From Paenibacillus montanisoli (GTDB lineage Bacteria; Bacillota; Bacilli; Paenibacillales; Paenibacillaceae): a DNA stretch of 64,000 nucleotides. A program made the position numbers and the translations under genes. The DNA lies in NCBI RefSeq assembly GCF_003268025.1, contig NZ_QLUW01000002.1, positions 930,001 through 994,000 of the forward strand. Direction: 5' to 3'. This document shows positions 8,207 through 16,881 of this stretch, piece by piece (position 1 is the first letter of the stretch; each line of letters opens with the position of its first letter). The notes beneath the pieces were generated by a model. That model was not told the DNA's origin. It saw only the letters and a list, made by a program, of their open reading frames with translations, and searched no databases.

Positions 8207-9394
8207 TTATACGAGCTGATCCAGAAACGACTCGCCGTTGTCCGGACGTTTAACGCCAAAATTGTCGGCGATGGTTGCCGCCACATCCGCGAACGTGGAA
8301 CGGACCCCGAGCGAGCCAGGCGACTTAAACGACGGCCCGAACGCCAATAGAGGCACGTATTCCCGAGTATGATCGGTACCTGAATAGGTCGGATCGTTGC
8401 CATGGTCAGCCGTAACTATTAGCAGATCCCGATCGCCAAGCCGTTTCGTCAGCTCCGGTATGCTCCGGTCGAACGCTTCGAGCGCGCCGGCATAACCCTG
8501 CGGATCGCGGCGATGGCCGTACAGCGAATCGAAATCGACAAGATTCGTGAAGAGCAGCCCTTTGAACGGACGATCTAACGCAGCGATCGTTTTCTCCACG
8601 CCATCGTCGTTGCTCTTCGTGTGCAGCGCCTCCGTTATGCCTTCGCCGACAAAAATATCATCGATCTTCCCGACTGCGATGACGTCGAAGCCGCCGTCCT
8701 TCATCGCGTTGAGCACGGTCGGCGCAGGCGGCTTTACGGCATAATCATGCCGGTTCGGCGTGCGCTTGAAGGAGCCGGGCTTGCCGACGAACGGCCTCGC
8801 GATAACCCTCCCTACCGCATAACGCTCGTCCAGCGTAAGCTCCCGGGCAATTTCGCAGGCGCGGTAAAGCTCCTCCAGCGGAATGATTTCTTCATTGGCC
8901 GCGATCTGAAAGACGCTGTCCGCGCTGGTATAGACGATCCATTTGCCGGTGCGCAGCTGTTCTTCACCCAGCTCGTCCATAATTTCCGTGCCGCTGGCCG
9001 ATTTATTGCCGAGCACGCCGCGGCCGGTTCGATCTTCAAATGCCTCCAGCAGCTCGGCGGGGAAACCGTCCGGGAACGTCCGAAACGGCACCGTTACTTT
9101 CAGCCCGGCGATTTCCCAGTGTCCGGTCATCGTATCTTTCCCGACGGACACCTCAGCCATTTTCCCGTAGTAGGCGAGCGCCTCCCCTTCCGGCTTCCAG
9201 CTGCCGAGCTCTGCGATGCGGTCAAGCCCCCAGCTGCGAAGATGCGGCAGCTGCAGCTGCGGAACCTCCTGCAAAATATGCCCGAGCGTGTGAGAACCGG
9301 CATCCCCGAAGGACGGGGCGTCCGGCAGCTCGCCGATGCCGACGCTGTCAAGCACGATAACTGCGATGCGGTCAAACTTCATACCTTTAATCAC
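8207..9394 (-). CDS. deoB: Phosphopentomutase
   Basis: 395 residues (drm, 394 in B. subtilis). Interconverts (deoxy)ribose-1- and -5-phosphate, connecting the nucleoside phosphorylases to the pentose pathway. Alkaline-phosphatase-like fold: metal ligands in [13 protein letters not shown] (~15-27) and TADHGNDP, and the phosphorylated Thr88 in [10 protein letters not shown]. The first possible start, GTG 9394, overlaps the xerD stop as GTGA; ATG 9382 with GGAG 11 nt upstream is an alternative that would remove four residues. Between xerD and punA, as in B. subtilis. Confidence 0.96.
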   Translation of the reverse strand: MIKGMKFDRIAVIVLDSVGIGELPDAPSFGDAGSHTLGHILQEVPQLQLPHLRSWGLDRIAELGSWKPEGEALAYYGKMAEVSVGKDTMTGHWEIAGLKVTVPFRTFPDGFPAELLEAFEDRTGRGVLGNKSASGTEIMDELGEEQLRTGKWIVYTSADSVFQIAANEEIIPLEELYRACEIARELTLDERYAVGRVIARPFVGKPGSFKRTPNRHDYAVKPPAPTVLNAMKDGGFDVIAVGKIDDIFVGEGITEALHTKSNDDGVEKTIAALDRPFKGLLFTNLVDFDSLYGHRRDPQGYAGALEAFDRSIPELTKRLGDRDLLIVTADHGNDPTYSGTDHTREYVPLLAFGPSFKSPGSLGVRSTFADVAATIADNFGVKRPDNGESFLDQLV

Positions 9395-10299
9395 TCCGAA
9401 TTCATAGGTTTACTTCTAGCCCGCGGATGCGCCAGGTTGTACATTTCCTTAATGCGCGGCTTCGTCACCTGCACGTAGACCTGGGTCGTTGAAATGTCGG
9501 CATGTCCCAGCATCTCTTGAACGGAGCGCAGGTCTGCGCCGTTCTCGAGCAAATGCGCGGCGAAGGAATGACGTATCGTATGCGGGGTGATGTCTCCTTC
9601 GATGCCCGCCTCCGCTGTGTATTTCTTCATAATTTTCCAAAAGCCCTGTCTGGTCATGCGCGATCCTTGCTGATTGACGAACAAGGCCGGTTCGCCGTCG
9701 CTCCTAAGCTTCTCCCGAACCTTCTCCAAGTAGACGGTCAGCGCTTCTTTGGCGACAGCGCCAATCGGAATAATCCTTTCCTTGGCCGCAGAACCGATAC
9801 AACGGATAAAGCCCATAGGCAAATTGACATGTTCAGCATCTAATGAAATGAGTTCCGATACGCGGATTCCCGTTGCATAGAGTACCTCCAGCATAGCAAG
9901 ATCGCGGATGCCGGCATTCGTGCCGGAATCGGGCGCGGCAAGCAGCTTCTCCACGTCATCGATAGGCAGCACCTTCGGGATTCGCTTCTCTTGCTTTGGC
10001 ATCTTCAGATGCATGGACGGATCGCTCTGCACGTGCCGCTCCATAATCAAATAATGAAAGAAGGCGCGAATCGATACCATATGCCTGGAGACAGTCGCAG
10101 CCGCCCTGCCCTGCTGCTTCAGCTGAAGCATGTAGAGGGAGAGGTGGTGCTTCTGAATGCTGTCCACGCCTGAAATGGCCTGATTCTCCGCATAATCGAG
10201 AAACAAGGACAAATCTCTTTCGTAAGAGGACAGCGTATTGGCAGACAGTCTTCGCCCTTCTTGTAAAAACTGAATAAATGCTCGCAGATGCGCTCTCAT
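9391..10299 (-). CDS. xerD: Site-specific tyrosine recombinase XerD
   Basis: 302 residues. SAM-like core-binding domain at ~1-90 and catalytic domain at ~105-290 with Arg146, Lys173, His240-X-X-Arg243, His266 and Tyr275. Resolves chromosome dimers at dif together with a XerC-type partner. ATG 10299 has AAAGGA upstream. The context yqzK-xerD-deoB-punA is the conserved Bacillales one, so this is the housekeeping XerD and not a phage integrase. The segment after the catalytic Tyr reads YVQV where most XerD proteins have YTHV; all catalytic residues are intact. Confidence 0.94.
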   Translation of the reverse strand: MRAHLRAFIQFLQEGRRLSANTLSSYERDLSLFLDYAENQAISGVDSIQKHHLSLYMLQLKQQGRAAATVSRHMVSIRAFFHYLIMERHVQSDPSMHLKMPKQEKRIPKVLPIDDVEKLLAAPDSGTNAGIRDLAMLEVLYATGIRVSELISLDAEHVNLPMGFIRCIGSAAKERIIPIGAVAKEALTVYLEKVREKLRSDGEPALFVNQQGSRMTRQGFWKIMKKYTAEAGIEGDITPHTIRHSFAAHLLENGADLRSVQEMLGHADISTTQVYVQVTKPRIKEMYNLAHPRARSKPMNSE

Positions 10300-10406
10300 A
10301 GGTCGTTCCTTTCCCGGATCACAAATGAACAGCTTCGGCAGGTTTCCCTGCTATATTCCACAAAGCCGTCCATTCTCCTGCCAAAGGAAGCCAATTTTGT
10401 CGAACC

Positions 10407-10640
10407 CTATTCGCCGTACCAATAAAATAACTTAAGCCGGTCATAAATGCTGCCGGAATCGCTTTGAAACGGTTCCGTCTTAAAGACCTTCAGCGCCTGG
10501 CCCTGAGGCACGCGATAGGGATTTTCAGGCGCAATCCACACCGCGATAAACCGGCAGCCGCCGTACATCGTGATCGTAAAGAAACTGAGCAGCAATACGA
10601 AAAAGATCCGTCTCAGCCACTTGCGAACCGATACTACCAT
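10407..10640 (-). CDS. yqzK: DUF4227 small membrane protein (YqzK)
   Basis: 77 residues with one N-terminal membrane helix (~residues 10-32) and a polar C-terminal tail ending KLFYWYGE. Function unknown. It matches YqzK by size, character and its conserved place between fur and xerD. ATG 10640 was chosen over GTG 10646, because the AAAGGGG site gives better spacing to the ATG. The 107 nt between this gene and xerD hold nothing else that I see. Confidence 0.85.
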   Translation of the reverse strand: MVVSVRKWLRRIFFVLLLSFFTITMYGGCRFIAVWIAPENPYRVPQGQALKVFKTEPFQSDSGSIYDRLKLFYWYGE

Positions 10641-10766
10641 CGACACGCAGCCCCTTTCCTAAGCGAAGAAAAACGGACAGCCGCCGCCCGAATCGCAGGT
10701 CAGGCCTATGGTTGTCCTTTACAACACCATATGAAAGAGGGGATCGATTCATGCCTGGGCGGCAGG

Positions 10767-11909
10767 CTAGCTCAATTTATCGAAGGCAACGCTCTCCAGC
10801 AGCTGATCCATGCTGATATAAGGCATATTGACGGCCTGTGCGACCTGCGGGTGAGTGACGCGGCCTTTATAGGTGTTAATGCCTTTGCGCAGCGGCTCAT
10901 TTGCTCTGACCGCATCCTCCAGTCCTTTGTTAGCCAGCTCCAGCGCGTACGGCATGGTCACGTTCGTGAGCGCCAGCGTCGACGTGCGCGGAACGGCGCC
11001 AGGCATGTTGGCAACGGCATAGTGAAGGACGCCGTGCTTCTCGTAAACCGGACTCTTGTGCGTAGTAACGCGGTCGATCGTTGCAATCGTGCCGCCTTGG
11101 TCAACGGCTACGTCCACGATGACGGCGCCCTTCTTCATCGTTTTCACCATCTCTTCGGTAACGAGATGCGGTGCTCGCGCGCCTGGAATGAGAACGGCTC
11201 CGATCAACAGGTCCGCCTTCTTTACCGCACACGCAATGTTGTACGGGTTGGACATCAGCGTCCGGATCCGTCCATTAAAGACTTCGTCGATATAACGCAT
11301 CCGATCCGCGCTGCGCTCCAATATAACAACGCTCGCTCCCATGCCAAGCGCGATTCTAGCCGCGTTCGTCCCTACAATGCCGCCGCCTAGAATAATGACC
11401 TCCGCCGGGGGGACGCCGGGAACGCCGCCAAGCAGAATGCCTCGTCCGCCGTAGAACGCCTCCAAAAATTGCGAGCCGACCTGAACCGCCATTCTGCCGG
11501 CGACCTCGCTCATCGGCGTCAGCAGCGGCAAGCTGCCATTCGGCATTTGAATCGTCTCATACGCAACGCCTGAAACATCTTTCTCGACGAGCGCTTTCGT
11601 CAGCTCCGGCGCCGCCGCCAAGTGCAGATAAGTGAACAGCAGCAGCCCTTCGCGGAAATAACCGAACTCCTCCGGAAGAGGCTCCTTCACCTTCATAATC
11701 ATTTCCGCCTTGGCCCAGACCTCGCTGGCCGTAGCGGCGATGGCTGCGCCCTCCGCCGCATAAGCGTCATCCATGAAGCTGCTGCCTTCGCCGGCGCCGC
11801 TTTCAATCAGCACCTCGTGTCCGGCCGCCTTCAGCATTCCCGCCCCTGCCGGGGTAAGCGCAACCCGATATTCGCTAGCTTTGATTTCCTTCGGCACGCC
11901 GATAATCAT
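10767..11909 (-). CDS. ald: Alanine dehydrogenase
   Basis: 380 residues (378 in B. subtilis). NAD-dependent oxidative deamination of L-alanine to pyruvate, important for alanine catabolism and normal sporulation. N-terminal signature MIIGVPKEIK; catalytic Lys75 (KVKEP) and His96 (YLHLA); Rossmann motif GGGIVG at 175-180. An ATG two codons upstream (11915) touches the GGAGAGGGAG site, so ATG 11909 with proper spacing is preferred and aligns with known Ald starts. Inserted between yqzK and fur, a place where B. subtilis has no ald. Diverges from the protease gene at 12120. Confidence 0.97.
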   Translation of the reverse strand: MIIGVPKEIKASEYRVALTPAGAGMLKAAGHEVLIESGAGEGSSFMDDAYAAEGAAIAATASEVWAKAEMIMKVKEPLPEEFGYFREGLLLFTYLHLAAAPELTKALVEKDVSGVAYETIQMPNGSLPLLTPMSEVAGRMAVQVGSQFLEAFYGGRGILLGGVPGVPPAEVIILGGGIVGTNAARIALGMGASVVILERSADRMRYIDEVFNGRIRTLMSNPYNIACAVKKADLLIGAVLIPGARAPHLVTEEMVKTMKKGAVIVDVAVDQGGTIATIDRVTTHKSPVYEKHGVLHYAVANMPGAVPRTSTLALTNVTMPYALELANKGLEDAVRANEPLRKGINTYKGRVTHPQVAQAVNMPYISMDQLLESVAFDKLS

Positions 11910-12043
11910 ATGCATCTCCCTCTCCGTCTCCTTGATTCTTCATATGCAGGCAGAGGACGGGTTGACAGTCCTCCTTGATACTTTCTCTCTCCGTACGGAA
12001 AATATGTACCGGCGTATCAGCGTCTACCCATGCCCTTGTACGA

Positions 12044-12077
12044 ATGTCTCCATACACTGGAGTATTGGTGCAGACAT
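12044..12077 (+). promoter_or_regulatory. Nested inverted repeat and sigma-E-like -10 upstream of the S8 protease
   Basis: ATGTCT...AGACAT encloses CTCCA-tacac-TGGAG. The sequence CATACACT at 12050-12057 fits the sigma-E -10 consensus CATACAHT fully, but no convincing -35 is found 14 nt upstream. It lies in the 210-nt divergent region between ald and the protease. It could be an operator or a leader hairpin; the promoter reading is weak. Confidence 0.3.
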
Positions 12078-12119
12078 CGAAACGAACGCCAGAGTCTATC
12101 GTTAAAGGAGGAGCATCTT

Positions 12120-13436
12120 TTGCCAAACGTTGAAAGGCTGCTGCTCAGCTGCTCAAAAGGCAGATCGTCCGATCACACCGCGCGCAAGCTGATCGGGCTC
12201 AAGAGCCAGTCCCAATACGCGCAGTGCCTCAAGGAGCTTGCCAAATACGGCATTCGGCCGGTAAAAAGCATTCGCCGCAACCGGGTCATCTGCTGCCATG
12301 TAGACAGCCGCCGGACGCAGCAGCTTCAATCGCTAGCCGAGCATCCGAATGTCAGCTATGTCGAGCCGGATTTTAAACTCCATGCCCACGGCTTTCCCGC
12401 GAAAGGGGCGTTTAAAATCCCGAAGCGCCGCATCAAGGCGAAGTCCGCTCCATACATGAAGAAAAGATTGCGGACTCAAAGCATCGGTAAAGGAAGGCTG
12501 CTCTCGGATACGTCATCAAGCGGCGTCAGCTGGAATATGGCGCAAATCGAAGCGCATAAAATATGGCCGATGACCAAAGGCAAAGGCGCCGGCATTGCGA
12601 TTATCGATACGGGAATCTCTAAGCATGCGAATTTAAGCATATCCGGCGGCGTCAACACGATGGGCGGCTCGACCTACTATGATGATAACGGTCATGGCAC
12701 GCATGTCGCCGGCATCGCGGCAGGGATCGGCTATAACGGCGCCAGGCCAGGCGTTGCGCCGCGCGCGAAGCTCTATGCCGTCAAAGCGCTGGACGCGAAC
12801 GGAGCCGGCTACGTCTCGGACATTATCAAAGGCATCGACTGGTGCATTAATAAGAAAATTCCGGTTATCAATATGAGTCTCGGCCTCGAAGGCGAAACAA
12901 GCAGCGCGCTGAAGGAAGCGGTTCAGCGGGCCCGCCAGAACGGCGTTATCGTCGTCGCCTCGGCCGGAAACAGCGGCTCAGGCACGAAGCAGATCGATCA
13001 GCCGGCCCGGTATTCCAGCGCTATCGGCGTAGGCGCTTCCACGCGCAAAGGGAAAATCGCCGAGTATAGCAGCCGGGGCTACGGCGTTGATGTTACCGCC
13101 CCTGGAAGCTACATCAAATCGACATGGCCCGGAGGGAGCTACCAAGTCTTGTCGGGCACCAGCATGTCGAGCCCGCACGTGGCAGGCGGCGTCGCGCTGC
13201 TGAAATCGCTCAACCCTTCGCTCAGTCCGTCGACGATCACTAAACGTCTGCGTGCCTCCGCCAAAAAAATATCAAGCTGTTCCTCTAAATTGCAAGGATA
13301 CGGCGTCATGCAACTTTCGGGGGCAGCCGCATATTCCTCCTACGAACAGCCCGCGGAAGCGGCATCCCGCTCCTCATCGAAATCCCGATCTTCATCGAAA
13401 TCCCGCTCTTCATCGAAATCCAGAAAGTCGAGATAG
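12120..13436 (+). CDS. Subtilisin-like serine protease (S8 family)
   Basis: 438 residues from TTG 12120, which has AAGGAGG 8 nt upstream. An I9-type propeptide-like region covers ~1-85 (ends VSYVEPDF). The catalytic domain runs ~138-400 with Asp163 (IIDTG), His192 (NGHGTH), oxyanion Asn284 (AGN) and Ser348 (GTSMSSPH). No signal peptide or membrane segment is visible at the N-terminus, unlike secreted subtilisins, so it may act inside the cell, in the mother cell, or leave by lysis. The C-terminus ends in a low-complexity Ser/Lys/Arg tail made of 18-bp DNA repeats (SSSKSR units). It stands alone on the plus strand between ald and fur. Confidence 0.9.
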   Translation: MPNVERLLLSCSKGRSSDHTARKLIGLKSQSQYAQCLKELAKYGIRPVKSIRRNRVICCHVDSRRTQQLQSLAEHPNVSYVEPDFKLHAHGFPAKGAFKIPKRRIKAKSAPYMKKRLRTQSIGKGRLLSDTSSSGVSWNMAQIEAHKIWPMTKGKGAGIAIIDTGISKHANLSISGGVNTMGGSTYYDDNGHGTHVAGIAAGIGYNGARPGVAPRAKLYAVKALDANGAGYVSDIIKGIDWCINKKIPVINMSLGLEGETSSALKEAVQRARQNGVIVVASAGNSGSGTKQIDQPARYSSAIGVGASTRKGKIAEYSSRGYGVDVTAPGSYIKSTWPGGSYQVLSGTSMSSPHVAGGVALLKSLNPSLSPSTITKRLRASAKKISSCSSKLQGYGVMQLSGAAAYSSYEQPAEAASRSSSKSRSSSKSRSSSKSRKSR

Positions 13437-13450
13437 GTTTACGGCAGCAC

Positions 13451-13509
13451 AAAAAACTCCCTTTTACAGCGTGCTCGGCAATCGTGCCGAGTACACTGCG
13501 GAAGGGAGT
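13451..13509. terminator. Bidirectional terminator between the protease and fur
   Basis: Outer arms ACTCCCTT (13456-13463) and AAGGGAGT (13502-13509) enclose CTCGGCA-atcg-TGCCGAG. The minus side is followed by TTTTTT and serves fur; the plus side has a weaker ATTTATTG tail and serves the protease gene. Confidence 0.85.
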
Positions 13510-13511
13510 AT

Positions 13512-13976
13512 TTATTGTTCGATTTTTGGCTGATCGTTCTTGGCCTTGCAATCGGCGCAAATCCCCTGAAAGTCCAGCCGGTGATCTTTTACCGTGAAGC
13601 CGTATTCCTGCTCAATTCGTTCCTCGAGCGGTCCGAGCCAATCCTCTAATATTTCACTCATGGTGCCGCACTGCAAGCAAATGAGGTGGTGGTGATGATG
13701 CTTGTTGTTGTCCGCGCGCAAATCGTACCGCGCAACGCCGTCCCCAAAGTTCATCTTCTCCACGACATGCAGCTCGCTAAGCAGCTCCAATGTCCGATAT
13801 ACGGTTGCCAATCCGATCTCCGGCGCGATGTCCTTGACGAGCATGAACACGTCTTCCGCGCTTAGATGATCTTCTTCGTTTTCCAGAAGCACGCGAACTG
13901 TAGCTTCTCGCTGCGGGGTGAGCTTGTACCCCTGCGACTGCAGCTGCTGCTTGATCTTATCAATCCGGGATTCCAT
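13512..13976 (-). CDS. fur: Ferric uptake regulator Fur
   Basis: 154 residues (149 in B. subtilis). N-terminal winged helix at ~1-85 with the recognition-helix segment LATVYRTLELLSEL; C-terminal metal-binding dimerisation domain with a His-rich stretch near residues 91-96 and two CXXC pairs (CLQC, CADC) for structural zinc. Represses iron-acquisition genes when loaded with Fe2+. ATG 13976 is chosen because GAGGGGGG lies upstream and it aligns with MENRIDRIK of B. subtilis Fur; five upstream codons are excluded. PerR and Zur are paralogues, but the conserved fur-yqzK-xerD context and close similarity favour Fur. Confidence 0.93.
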   Translation of the reverse strand: MESRIDKIKQQLQSQGYKLTPQREATVRVLLENEEDHLSAEDVFMLVKDIAPEIGLATVYRTLELLSELHVVEKMNFGDGVARYDLRADNNKHHHHHLICLQCGTMSEILEDWLGPLEERIEQEYGFTVKDHRLDFQGICADCKAKNDQPKIEQ

Positions 13977-14027
13977 GGCTTCCCCCCTCACACCTGACTT
14001 GTGCTATCACGGAATCGGTTTGACTTC

Positions 14028-14057
14028 ATTATAGGTGCAGTTTGCGAGCAAAGTCAA
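14028..14057 (-). promoter_or_regulatory. Sigma-A promoter of fur
   Basis: TTGACT (14057-14052), 18-nt spacer and TATAAT (14033-14028) on the minus strand, about 50 nt upstream of the fur start. The sequence also lies just after the spoIIM stop, so fur is transcribed independently of spoIIM. Confidence 0.8.
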
Positions 14058-14072
14058 TTTTTTTTAGAATGA

Positions 14073-14717
14073 TTACAATCCAGCGGAAGCCTCCAAGATG
14101 AGGGGCGCGGCCCATTGCAGCAGCAGCGGGGTTACATAGCATTCCACAGCCGCAGCGCCGAGAATTAGCAGCAGCATCCCGACGGCGCTTGAAGTAAACG
14201 TTAGCAGCGGCTGACTTAATGTGCCGAACCGGCCGAGAAGCCGGTTTTTCACGACGTAGAGCCCGAACGAAATCGCCGAGACGCTAATGATGAGAAAGGC
14301 CGGAACCGCGATTAAGTTGGCCGGGGCAACGGAAGCCAGGGAGAATACCAAGCCCTTCCAGGCAAATTGCCTTACCAGCGTGCCGATGGCAAACCCTACC
14401 AGAACGCCTTTGAGAAAATCGAGCGCCAGCACTAGCGGCATGCCGACGACCGTTAAGCCGAGCACCCAAATCAGCAGCAGCCATTTGGCATGGAACCAGG
14501 CCCGGTCCCAGAACGTGTCCGCTCCGCTTTGCACGATCCCGTCTTGGATATTCTTAATAAACTGCTGCAGGTCGCCGGCTAGATTTTGCTGCTGATCCAG
14601 CGTCAACGCATTCACGAGCAAGGCGCCGAACACGACGCCTACGACAAAAAGCACCGACACGAATACATATAAGGTTAATTGGTCCTTCATAAACGGTTGA
14701 AGCGCGGATGATCGCAT
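14073..14717 (-). CDS. spoIIM: Stage II sporulation protein M
   Basis: 214 residues, the B. subtilis length. Five or so membrane helices (~15-40, 70-100, 105-130, 135-160, 180-210). Part of the SpoIID-SpoIIM-SpoIIP engulfment machine that remodels septal peptidoglycan; SpoIIM localises and anchors SpoIIP. ATG 14717 has GGAGG 8 nt upstream. Preceded by a good sigma-E promoter and followed by fur. Identification is from the membrane-protein pattern (FKGVLVGFAIG-like segment), exact length and position. Confidence 0.93.
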   Translation of the reverse strand: MRSSALQPFMKDQLTLYVFVSVLFVVGVVFGALLVNALTLDQQQNLAGDLQQFIKNIQDGIVQSGADTFWDRAWFHAKWLLLIWVLGLTVVGMPLVLALDFLKGVLVGFAIGTLVRQFAWKGLVFSLASVAPANLIAVPAFLIISVSAISFGLYVVKNRLLGRFGTLSQPLLTFTSSAVGMLLLILGAAAVECYVTPLLLQWAAPLILEASAGL

Positions 14718-14747
14718 GGCACATACCTCCAAAAACCAGGGTGGTAC

Positions 14748-14776
14748 AGTTTATGTCCAAGCCTCTCCGGCTATGA
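14748..14776 (-). promoter_or_regulatory. Sigma-E promoter of spoIIM
   Basis: TCATAGC (14776-14770), 14-nt spacer, CATAAACT (14755-14748) on the minus strand. The -10 matches CATACAHT at seven of eight positions; the -35 keeps the ATA core of KMATATT. spoIIM is a known mother-cell sigma-E gene. Confidence 0.7.
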
Positions 14777-14780
14777 CCCC

Positions 14781-15977
14781 TTAGTTCCGTTGTACAACCT
14801 TCCCGTATCGGCCTCCTCCGCCGGCCTGCAGCTCTATTGACCCTCCTCGTGCGGCTGCTATGGCAGCCGCCGGCGTCTCTCCGGCTATCTCCGCAATCGC
14901 TTCGCGCGGCGCATTGTGGAGGATGTTCATCTCCGTCCCGAAGCGGTCCAGCAGCTTGCCTAACGTCACTTTGCCGATGCCGGGAATAAATTCGAGCGGG
15001 ACTTGATAAATATAGCGGGGACGATCCTCAGGCACATGGGGCACAGTACGTCCCGCTAACGCCCCAAGCTCTGCAATCCGCTCCATGACGCCCCGCACCT
15101 GCTTCAGGCTTCCGCACTGTTGGCATCGCTCGGCATCCCGATCCCCTTCCGCGAGCGAGCCGCAATTCAAACAATACGTCCGATGGTATTTGCCAAGTGC
15201 GGGATTCAAGCCATAATTCGCCGCGATCGCCCGGCCTTCCGCTGCCGTAAGCGCAAGCTTCAGTTCCCGGAAAGACGGTTCCTGCAGAAGCAGCTCATTA
15301 TATTCGCGTCCGATTTTCGAAAGCGAATGGGCATCCGAGTTCGTCAAAAAAGGCAGCTTGTCCAAATCCGGGATAAGCCCCGCCATCTCGCTGTCCGCGC
15401 TGAGCCCCAGCTCCACCGCATCGACAAGCGCCGGATCCAGCGTATCGCCAAGACGGTCGGAGCAGCTGCCGAACAAGCTCTTATGGGGCGTGAAAATATG
15501 GGCGGGGATAAACAAGCCGCCTCTCCCCTTGACCTCCTCCTGCAGCTCGCGTGCCGGTACATAGAGGCGCTGCGAGCTCAGCTGCACGTTGCGCATCGAT
15601 TTGGACAGCCACATTGTAAAGGACTGCATTCCGGCGAAATCCGGCAAATAAACAAGATGGTGCGCCGTGCCGAAGCCGGCATCACGCACCTCGATTTCGG
15701 AACCGAGCAGTATCGTCGTATTCCGGTAGCGGATGCCCCCGCCGCTGATTTCCTCCATCTCGCCGGCATCGAGCAGCCCCGCAATATCCCGCTGCACGCC
15801 GGGGGAGTGGCAGTCGATTACCCCCAGCAAGCCGATTCCTTTGCGTACCGCGGCCTCATGCGCGATATTGCGGAACGTCAGATCGCGGCTGCCGCTTATT
15901 TTGACCGGCACCCCCCGCTCCGTCCGGCCAATATGCAAATGCAGGTCGGCGAACACCCTATTCAGCTTCAGTGCCAC
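14781..15977 (-). CDS. Endonuclease Q family protein (PHP nuclease with zinc finger)
   Basis: 398 residues. N-terminal PHP-type metallo-domain: ADLHLHIG at ~10-17, CHSPG near 56-60, an internal PAHIFTPHKS segment and NSDAHS near 222-227, giving the His/Asp metal ligands. A zinc ribbon follows (CLNCG and CQQCG, ~279-300). The C-terminal part resembles the helix-hairpin-helix segment IPGIGKVTLGKLLDRFGTE. EndoQ enzymes nick DNA 5' of deaminated bases such as deoxyinosine and uracil. The start is GTG 15977 with GGGAGAG upstream; it follows nudF by 3 nt. Pairing with nudF next to spoIIM is also seen in Bacillus (yqxK position). Enzymatic activity is inferred from family membership. Confidence 0.82.
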   Translation of the reverse strand: MALKLNRVFADLHLHIGRTERGVPVKISGSRDLTFRNIAHEAAVRKGIGLLGVIDCHSPGVQRDIAGLLDAGEMEEISGGGIRYRNTTILLGSEIEVRDAGFGTAHHLVYLPDFAGMQSFTMWLSKSMRNVQLSSQRLYVPARELQEEVKGRGGLFIPAHIFTPHKSLFGSCSDRLGDTLDPALVDAVELGLSADSEMAGLIPDLDKLPFLTNSDAHSLSKIGREYNELLLQEPSFRELKLALTAAEGRAIAANYGLNPALGKYHRTYCLNCGSLAEGDRDAERCQQCGSLKQVRGVMERIAELGALAGRTVPHVPEDRPRYIYQVPLEFIPGIGKVTLGKLLDRFGTEMNILHNAPREAIAEIAGETPAAAIAAARGGSIELQAGGGGRYGKVVQRN

Positions 15978-15980
15978 TTT

Positions 15981-16538
15981 TTAAATCTCTCCCGTAAGTC
16001 TATAAATGTGCCATGCGTATACAGCCAGGATCGTTTTCGCGTCGCTGATCCGCTCTTCCTTCATGTACTGCTGGGCCTGGTCGAAGGTGATCGCTTCGAC
16101 GGCCAAGTATTCGTCCTCATCGGGCGAGCTTTCCCCTTTGACGAGATCCTCCGCGATGTAGATGTAAAGCTTCTCGTCGGCGAAGCCTGGCGACGTATAG
16201 AACGCGCTTAAAGGGCGTAGCTTTCCCGCGCGGTACCCCGTTTCTTCCTCCAGTTCGCGAGCGGCAGCCACCATCGGATCTTCGCCCGCATCGAGTTTGC
16301 CTGCCGGAATTTCAACCTGAAACTTCTCCATCGGCTTACGGTACTGCTCCACGACCAGCATTTTATCCTCGATCAACGCCAGCACGGCTGCGGCGCCCGG
16401 ATGTCTGACAATTTCCCGGGTCGCGGTTTTGCCGTCCGGCAGCTCTACCGTATCCACCTGCAGCGAAATGATTCGGCCTTCGAATATTGGTTCGGTCTTA
16501 ATCGTCTTCTCGCGGAACTGTTCGGTTTTCTCCATCAT
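15981..16538 (-). CDS. nudF: ADP-ribose pyrophosphatase NudF (Nudix)
   Basis: 185 residues. Hydrolyses ADP-ribose to AMP and ribose-5-phosphate. The Nudix box is complete at ~80-102: GKLDAGED...AARELEEETGY, fitting GX5EX7REUXEEXGU. N-terminal swap segment ~1-45 forms the dimer as in other NudF proteins. ATG 16538 (or the next codon, ATG 16535) has AAGGAG about 10 nt upstream. Heads a two-gene unit with the EndoQ-family gene and diverges from mciZ. Confidence 0.94.
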   Translation of the reverse strand: MMEKTEQFREKTIKTEPIFEGRIISLQVDTVELPDGKTATREIVRHPGAAAVLALIEDKMLVVEQYRKPMEKFQVEIPAGKLDAGEDPMVAAARELEEETGYRAGKLRPLSAFYTSPGFADEKLYIYIAEDLVKGESSPDEDEYLAVEAITFDQAQQYMKEERISDAKTILAVYAWHIYRLTGEI

Positions 16539-16572
16539 CCATCTTCATCTCCTTGGCTTAAAAATGATGTAA

Positions 16573-16601
16573 GCATATCCGGCCTTGTCCCCACATATCT
16601 A
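16573..16601 (+). promoter_or_regulatory. Possible sigma-E promoter of mciZ
   Basis: GCATATC (16573-16579), 14-nt spacer and CATATCTA (16594-16601). The -35 fits KMATATT well and the -10 fits CATACAHT only partly. Position 34 nt before the mciZ start, and the known sigma-E control of mciZ, support the assignment. Confidence 0.45.
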
Positions 16602-16634
16602 TCTATCAGTCTAGCAAAAAAGGGGAGAACCACT

Positions 16635-16796
16635 GTGAAACAATATACAGTGAACGGTAAATTGACGCTCGTCGGCAAGGCTTGGGAAATTCGCCACCAG
16701 CTGAAGCTAATGGCCAAATCCAGTTCAAAAGGCCGCACGCTTGCCGGCAAATCCGGCAGAACGCTCGGCGATTACTTGCGCTCGTCCGCTGACTAA
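16635..16796 (+). CDS. mciZ: Mother-cell inhibitor of FtsZ, MciZ (53 aa)
   Basis: Peptide of 53 residues from GTG 16635 with GGGGAG upstream. Residues 12-20 read LVGKAWEIR, the core of B. subtilis MciZ (40 aa), which caps FtsZ filaments and blocks Z-ring formation in the mother cell during sporulation. Location next to nudF is conserved. The C-terminal half differs: it is longer, with a Lys/Ser/Gly-rich middle (SSSKGRTLAGKSGRT) before the terminal helix GDYLRSS. Whether the longer tail still adds a strand and helix to FtsZ is not shown by sequence alone. Confidence 0.85.
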   Translation: MKQYTVNGKLTLVGKAWEIRHQLKLMAKSSSKGRTLAGKSGRTLGDYLRSSAD

Positions 16797-16831
16797 TGCA
16801 CACCGCCGCAGGCTGGCTCTCGAACGATAGA

Positions 16832-16881
16832 AAGGGTTGCCACGGTAGATCCCTCTACGCCGGCAACCCTTATTTGTTTGT
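16832..16881. terminator. Bidirectional terminator between mciZ and yqjE
   Basis: AAGGGTTGCC (16832-16841) pairs with GGCAACCCTT (16862-16871). The plus side is followed by ATTTGTTTG and the minus side by TCTATCG, so it fits mciZ better than yqjE. It lies between the two convergent genes. Confidence 0.75.

Noticed and set aside
9391-10299. Phage or integron integrase
   Set aside because: All catalytic residues fit XerD and it sits in the conserved yqzK-xerD-deoB context, without attachment sites or phage genes nearby.
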